From an uncultured Deinococcales bacterium (GTDB lineage: Bacteria > Deinococcota > Deinococci > Deinococcales > Trueperaceae), in assembly GCA_937934635.1 (NCBI GenBank), contig CALGZD010000167.1, positions 1 through 9,090 of the forward strand: a stretch of DNA of 9,090 bases, read 5' to 3'. Under the pieces are notes generated by a model, which saw only the letters and a list, made by a program, of their open reading frames with translations, did not search any database and was not told where the DNA came from. Each line of letters begins with the position of its first letter. Position 1 is the first letter of the stretch. Position numbers and translations under genes: made by a program. This document shows positions 7,056-9,090 of this stretch, one piece after another.

Positions 7056-7089
7056 CAAAAAGTGCCCTAGTTGAAAAAACTAGGGCACT
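7056..7089 (-). terminator. Rho-independent terminator of lemA
   Basis: A perfect 12-base stem AGTGCCCTAGTT / AACTAGGGCACT (7061-7072 with 7078-7089), loop of five. Read on the minus strand it ends in a T5 run (7057-7061) and lies 25 bases after the lemA stop. On the plus strand the T-tract is poor, so it serves lemA. Confidence 0.85.
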
Positions 7090-7114
7090 CAATTTCTAAT
7101 TTTTAGTTCAGAGC

Positions 7115-7720
7115 TTAATCGTTAAGCACCTTCTGCGCTGACTGCTCAACATTGACAGCTTGACTATTGCCAAAAGAAACACTTGGAGCATCTTTCTCTG
7201 TCTCAGGAATTTCAAGATAGACTTGCTGCCCCTTACCCATCGGACCTGCAAAAAGAACACCTGGGAAGGTTTCGATTGCATTGTTGTAGTTCAGCACTGA
7301 ATCATTGTAAAACTGTCTTGCGTAGGCAATTTTATTTTCAACCGCTGAAAGCTCTTCTTGAAGCACACGAAAGTTTTCATTTGCTTTTAAGTCAGGATAG
7401 GCTTCAGAAACTGCAAATAGGCTCTTAAGTGCGCCTGTCATCATATTTGCTGCATCTGCTTGCTCAGAAACGCTGCCACCTTGAATCATACGTGCTCGTG
7501 CATCAGCAACTTGATTAAAGATTTTCTCTTCGTGATCTGCATAGCCTTTAACAGTCTCAACTAAGTTTGGAATAAGATCATTACGCTTTTTGAGTTGAAC
7601 ATCGATTTGACTCCAAGCATTTTCAACACGGTTTTCGTAATTGATAATGCGGTTGTATGCGCTAACCGCTGTAAAAACCAAAAAAGCAATTATTGCTACT
7701 AATACCCATAATGCCATCAT
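7115..7720 (-). CDS. lemA: LemA family membrane protein
   Basis: A 201-residue protein with one N-terminal membrane segment (LWVLVAIIAFLVFTAVS) and a long helical-bundle domain outside the membrane, as in LemA proteins. Signature blocks: YENRVENAWSQIDVQLKKR, then DLIPNLVETVKGYADHEEKIF, AYPDLKANENF in the middle, and YNDSVLNYNNAIETFPGVLFAG near the end. The C-terminal tail is polar and disordered-looking. The role of LemA is poorly defined; it is often linked to envelope processes. Start choice: the frame can begin with TTG at 7729, but AGAGG lies only three bases from it, whereas it sits about 11 bases before the ATG at 7720; the next codon, 7717, is another ATG. It appears monocistronic, with its own terminator, not beside the TPM-domain gene often found with lemA. 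Confidence 0.9.
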   Translation of the reverse strand: MMALWVLVAIIAFLVFTAVSAYNRIINYENRVENAWSQIDVQLKKRNDLIPNLVETVKGYADHEEKIFNQVADARARMIQGGSVSEQADAANMMTGALKSLFAVSEAYPDLKANENFRVLQEELSAVENKIAYARQFYNDSVLNYNNAIETFPGVLFAGPMGKGQQVYLEIPETEKDAPSVSFGNSQAVNVEQSAQKVLND

Positions 7721-7788
7721 ATTTATCAATACCTCTTAATGTTTTAATTCATTATCAATTGTGCTTAAGGCAGGCTCGAGCACAGTCA

Positions 7789-7812
7789 AATATATCTTAT
7801 AATATATCTTCT
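7789..7812. repeat. 12-base tandem repeat upstream of lemA
   Basis: AATATATCTTAT (7789-7800) is followed directly by AATATATCTTCT (7801-7812), 11 of 12 identical. On the lemA strand it supplies AT-rich TATAAG/TATTAT sequences that may contribute to a promoter, though I see no convincing -35/-10 pair. A GCTCGAGC octamer at 7774-7781 lies just downstream. Confidence 0.6.
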
Positions 7813-7820
7813 GATTCTGA

Positions 7821-7850
7821 GTGCATCCTCCTAACGTAGGAAGGGTGCGC
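7821..7850. repeat. Stable hairpin in the lemA-GNAT intergenic region
   Basis: GTGCATCCTCCT (7821-7832) pairs with AGGA-A-GGGTGCGC (7838-7850) with one bulged A and two G-T pairs, loop AACGT. It is followed on the plus strand by a weak T-rich stretch (GTATTTTG). It could be a weak terminator or, on the minus strand, part of a lemA leader; the A/G-rich arm on that strand (AGGAGGAT) resembles a Shine-Dalgarno sequence but no start codon follows. Confidence 0.45.
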
Positions 7851-7895
7851 CCGTATTTTGTAGACTAGCTACAGTTAATTTGCAAGAATTTTTCA

Positions 7896-7944
7896 CAAAT
7901 AAGCGCACCTTGGCGGTTTTTTCGCAAAGCTCAAAAACACGCTA
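7896..7944. repeat. Dispersed repeat, copy 2 (partner at 2200-2252)
   Basis: Carries ACCTTGGCGGTTTTTTCG (7907-7924), identical to the reverse complement of 2214-2231, with weaker similarity on both sides. Here the pairing that forms the terminator stem in copy 1 is reduced and no gene ends nearby, so this is either a decayed terminator or a repeat carried for another reason. Confidence 0.55.
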
Positions 7945-8060
7945 TTTTCTTAGCATCTATTTTGCAAATTGTACACACATAAGAAGTCTCCCTTCATAAT
8001 AAGGTGTTAAATAAAGATACCAATACGCCATTGGCTCTCGTCCCCTCTAAAGATTGTGTG

Positions 8061-8121
8061 CTAGACTACTAAGCCTTGTCTTGAGTTTTAAGGCATATAT
8101 AGTAGGCAACAAGCCGTCTAG
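8061..8121 (+). ncRNA. Candidate branched structured RNA, gene-free region before the GNAT gene
   Basis: In 61 bases the following pair without conflict: CTAGAC (8061-8066) with GTCTAG (8116-8121); TACTA (8067-8071) with TAGTA (8100-8104); GCCTT (8073-8077) with AAGGC (8090-8094); and a side hairpin GGC-AACAA-GCC (8105-8115) placed exactly between the second and first stems. This is a compact three-way fold with no coding potential. The strand cannot be decided, since the pairs hold on either strand; plus is assumed because the next gene is on plus. No known riboswitch or RNA family is recognised. It may be a small RNA, a cis-acting leader, or chance. Confidence 0.3.
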
Positions 8122-8334
8122 TTTCATTAATGATTTATTAGCTTTGTCTACTCTATAGTGAGGTTTAGATGCTAAATGGGTAATTGACTACCTAAGCAGT
8201 ATTGCAGCTTATGTTCTTCAACTTTAGAAAATCAGTAAACTATGGGATAGCACTGACTTAGAACGTAAGTAGCTTAATTAACTTGGAACTTACATAGTGT
8301 GCAAAAATAATTATTTTCAGAATGGAGGAGTGAT
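8122..8334 (+). promoter_or_regulatory. Upstream region of the GNAT gene
   Basis: Contains a 10-base palindrome TCATTAATGA (8124-8133) and a hairpin GTAAGT (8265-8270) / ACTTAC (8288-8293), then an AT-rich stretch and GGAGGAG (8324-8330), a near-perfect ribosome site. TTGGAA at 8283-8288 could be a -35, but no strong -10 follows at normal spacing. No open reading frame of note. Confidence 0.3.
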
Positions 8335-8850
8335 TTGCTTGTGCTAAATCAGAACTACACACGACCAGCAAGTTCAAAAGATGCTGAACTTGTACATAGC
8401 ATCTATTCACAGACGCCTCAATACTTTGAAATAATTGCTATCGAAATGCCAACGTTAACAGAAGTAAGAGGGGAACTAGAAGCAGCAGAACGTGATGCTT
8501 GTAGGCATACAGAAGTCATCCTTTCTTGTGAAGACCTTCCATATGAAAGTGGTATTCTAGACCCTCAAAGCAACAGGCAGGTTTTAGGGTTTTTGGACTA
8601 TAAACGCAACTACCCAGAAACTAAGGACGTTACTGTTAATCTACTCATGGTTACTGGGCAGCTACAAGCTAAGGGTATTGGTCAAAAGGTCATGACCGAG
8701 CTCGAGCAGCGCCTAGAAGGTCGCACAAAGCGTGTACTTGCAAGCATCTACGGCAGAAACACAGGCGCAACCCGTTTCTGGAAACGCATGGGCTACCATT
8801 TTGCAATCGATGCACAGCCAATACTAGATTGGTATGCAAAAGAGCTATAA
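8335..8850 (+). CDS. GNAT-family N-acetyltransferase
   Basis: A 171-residue acetyltransferase expected to move an acetyl group from acetyl-CoA to an amine. The GNAT fold is visible: N-terminal YTRPASSKDAELVHSIY, strand pair GFLDYKRNYP and VTVNLLMV (about 85-106), the acetyl-CoA pyrophosphate loop QLQAKGIGQ at 109-117 (Q-x-x-G-x-G), helix MTELEQRL, strand KRVLASIYG, and NTGATRFWKRMGYHF at 142-156 as motif B. The substrate is unknown. Start choice: TTG at 8335 lies six bases after GGAGG and fits best; GTG at 8341 is the alternative, at twelve bases. It is monocistronic, facing the partial gene at the right end. The overall pattern, including DYK and the C-terminal LDWYAK, resembles uncharacterised acetyltransferases I associate with Deinococcus. 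Confidence 0.85.
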   Translation: MLVLNQNYTRPASSKDAELVHSIYSQTPQYFEIIAIEMPTLTEVRGELEAAERDACRHTEVILSCEDLPYESGILDPQSNRQVLGFLDYKRNYPETKDVTVNLLMVTGQLQAKGIGQKVMTELEQRLEGRTKRVLASIYGRNTGATRFWKRMGYHFAIDAQPILDWYAKEL

Positions 8851-8872
8851 CTACAGCTCAATCAGCAAAAAC

Positions 8873-8905
8873 AAAAAATGCCAGCACAATTTAATGTGCT
8901 GGCAT
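8873..8905 (-). terminator. Terminator between the GNAT gene and the right-hand partial gene
   Basis: A perfect 11-base stem ATGCCAGCACA / TGTGCTGGCAT (8878-8888 with 8895-8905), six-base loop. On the minus strand it runs into a T6 tract (8873-8878), so it best terminates the gene entering from the right; on the plus strand only CTATATT follows, but it may also end the GNAT transcript 27 bases after its stop. Confidence 0.82.
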
Positions 8906-8915
8906 CTATATTATT

Positions 8916-9015
8916 AGCGTTTCCACGTAATGTTGACCCATACTAAATGAGTTCGTTCCTACTCGCACTCCGCTCGCCGATTAACTGACTTAGGTCAGTT
9001 AATCGTGGAAGAGCT
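8916..9015. repeat. Dispersed palindromic element, copy C (complete, 100 bases)
   Basis: Left end AGCGTTTCCACG (8916-8927) is identical to that of copy A; the right end is CGTGGAAGAGCT (9004-9015). The hairpin is CGATTAACTGAC / GTCAGTTAATCG with loop TTAG (8978-9005), one base pair longer than in A. The middle 45-50 bases differ from copy A except for CTCGCCGATTAACTG. It lies between the terminator and the stop of the right-hand gene. Confidence 0.8.
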
Positions 9016-9038
9016 TTATCTTTAAGAATTACCTAAAC

Positions 9039-9090
9039 TTAATTTGAAGCAGAAGCTGCTGGGAATATCATACGTAAACCACGTTCAGCA
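9039..9090 (-). CDS. C-terminal end of an unrecognised gene, cut by window edge
   Basis: The minus strand reads 16 codons, AERGLRMIFPAASASN, then TAA (9039-9041). The support for a real gene end is the strong terminator downstream at 8873-8905 in the right orientation, and plausible codons. The peptide is too short to name. Confidence 0.45.
   Translation of the reverse strand, partial: AERGLRMIFPAASASN

Noticed and set aside
8150..8170. CTCACTATAG on the minus strand, identical to the core of the phage T7 promoter.
   Set aside because: Only the ten core bases match; the upstream recognition half does not, and there is no phage polymerase or phage gene nearby.
7730..8334. tRNA or other known RNA gene in the long gene-free stretch.
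   Set aside because: I looked for a cloverleaf with the T-loop GTTCRANYC and acceptor pairing and found none; only unclassified hairpins remain.
5894..9015. The three similar palindromic elements as a CRISPR array.
   Set aside because: Only three copies, separated by about 1-2 kb and by genes, with variable internal sequence; no spacers and no cas genes.

Overview
The window reads as an accessory-rich stretch of an AT-leaning bacterial chromosome (about 40% GC by eye). No phage, plasmid, IS, CRISPR or tRNA/rRNA signal was found. I lean, at low confidence, towards a low-GC member of the Deinococcota. The secreted DUF4384 protein and the GNAT acetyltransferase resemble families I associate with Deinococcus and Truepera. 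Several genes also lack a Shine-Dalgarno site and have a TANNNT-type -10 element right before the start codon, a common arrangement in that phylum.

Layout. 1-378 (-) is the N-terminal part of a type II NADH dehydrogenase with an unusual low-complexity extension. 657-1262 (+) is a secreted DUF4384 protein, convergent with a metallophosphoesterase at 1281-2186 (-). 2247-3203 (-) is a CysL/CbbR-type LysR regulator, divergent from a tight operon at 3412-5762 (+). That operon encodes sulfopyruvate decarboxylase alpha and beta subunits (comD, comE) and an HpsN-type sulfopropanediol dehydrogenase of the HisD superfamily. After two palindromic repeat elements comes a short-chain dehydrogenase at 6030-6797 (+). 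7115-7720 (-) is a LemA protein with its own terminator. A 600-base gene-poor stretch follows, holding several hairpins and a compact branched RNA-like fold. 8335-8850 (+) is a GNAT acetyltransferase, and 9039-9090 (-) is the tail of an unrecognised gene.

The centre of interest is the LysR/comDE/hpsN/SDR block, a probable C3-organosulfonate (DHPS/sulfolactate) catabolic module. HpsN would oxidise dihydroxypropanesulfonate to sulfolactate, and ComDE would decarboxylate sulfopyruvate to sulfoacetaldehyde. The step linking the two products (sulfolactate to sulfopyruvate) has no classical enzyme in the window, and the SDR is a candidate. The regulator-operon intergenic region looks like a textbook LysR switch: a T-N11-A dyad lies about 63 bases before the predicted comD transcription start and inside the regulator's own promoter.

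At DNA level there are three further signals: an over-represented palindromic octamer GCTCGAGC (six copies, every CTCGAG in the window is inside one, all three coding phases used, none in the sulfonate operon); a roughly 100-base dispersed element with terminal inverted repeats and a covarying hairpin (three copies, one truncated); and short perfect tandem duplications that sit exactly across stop codons.
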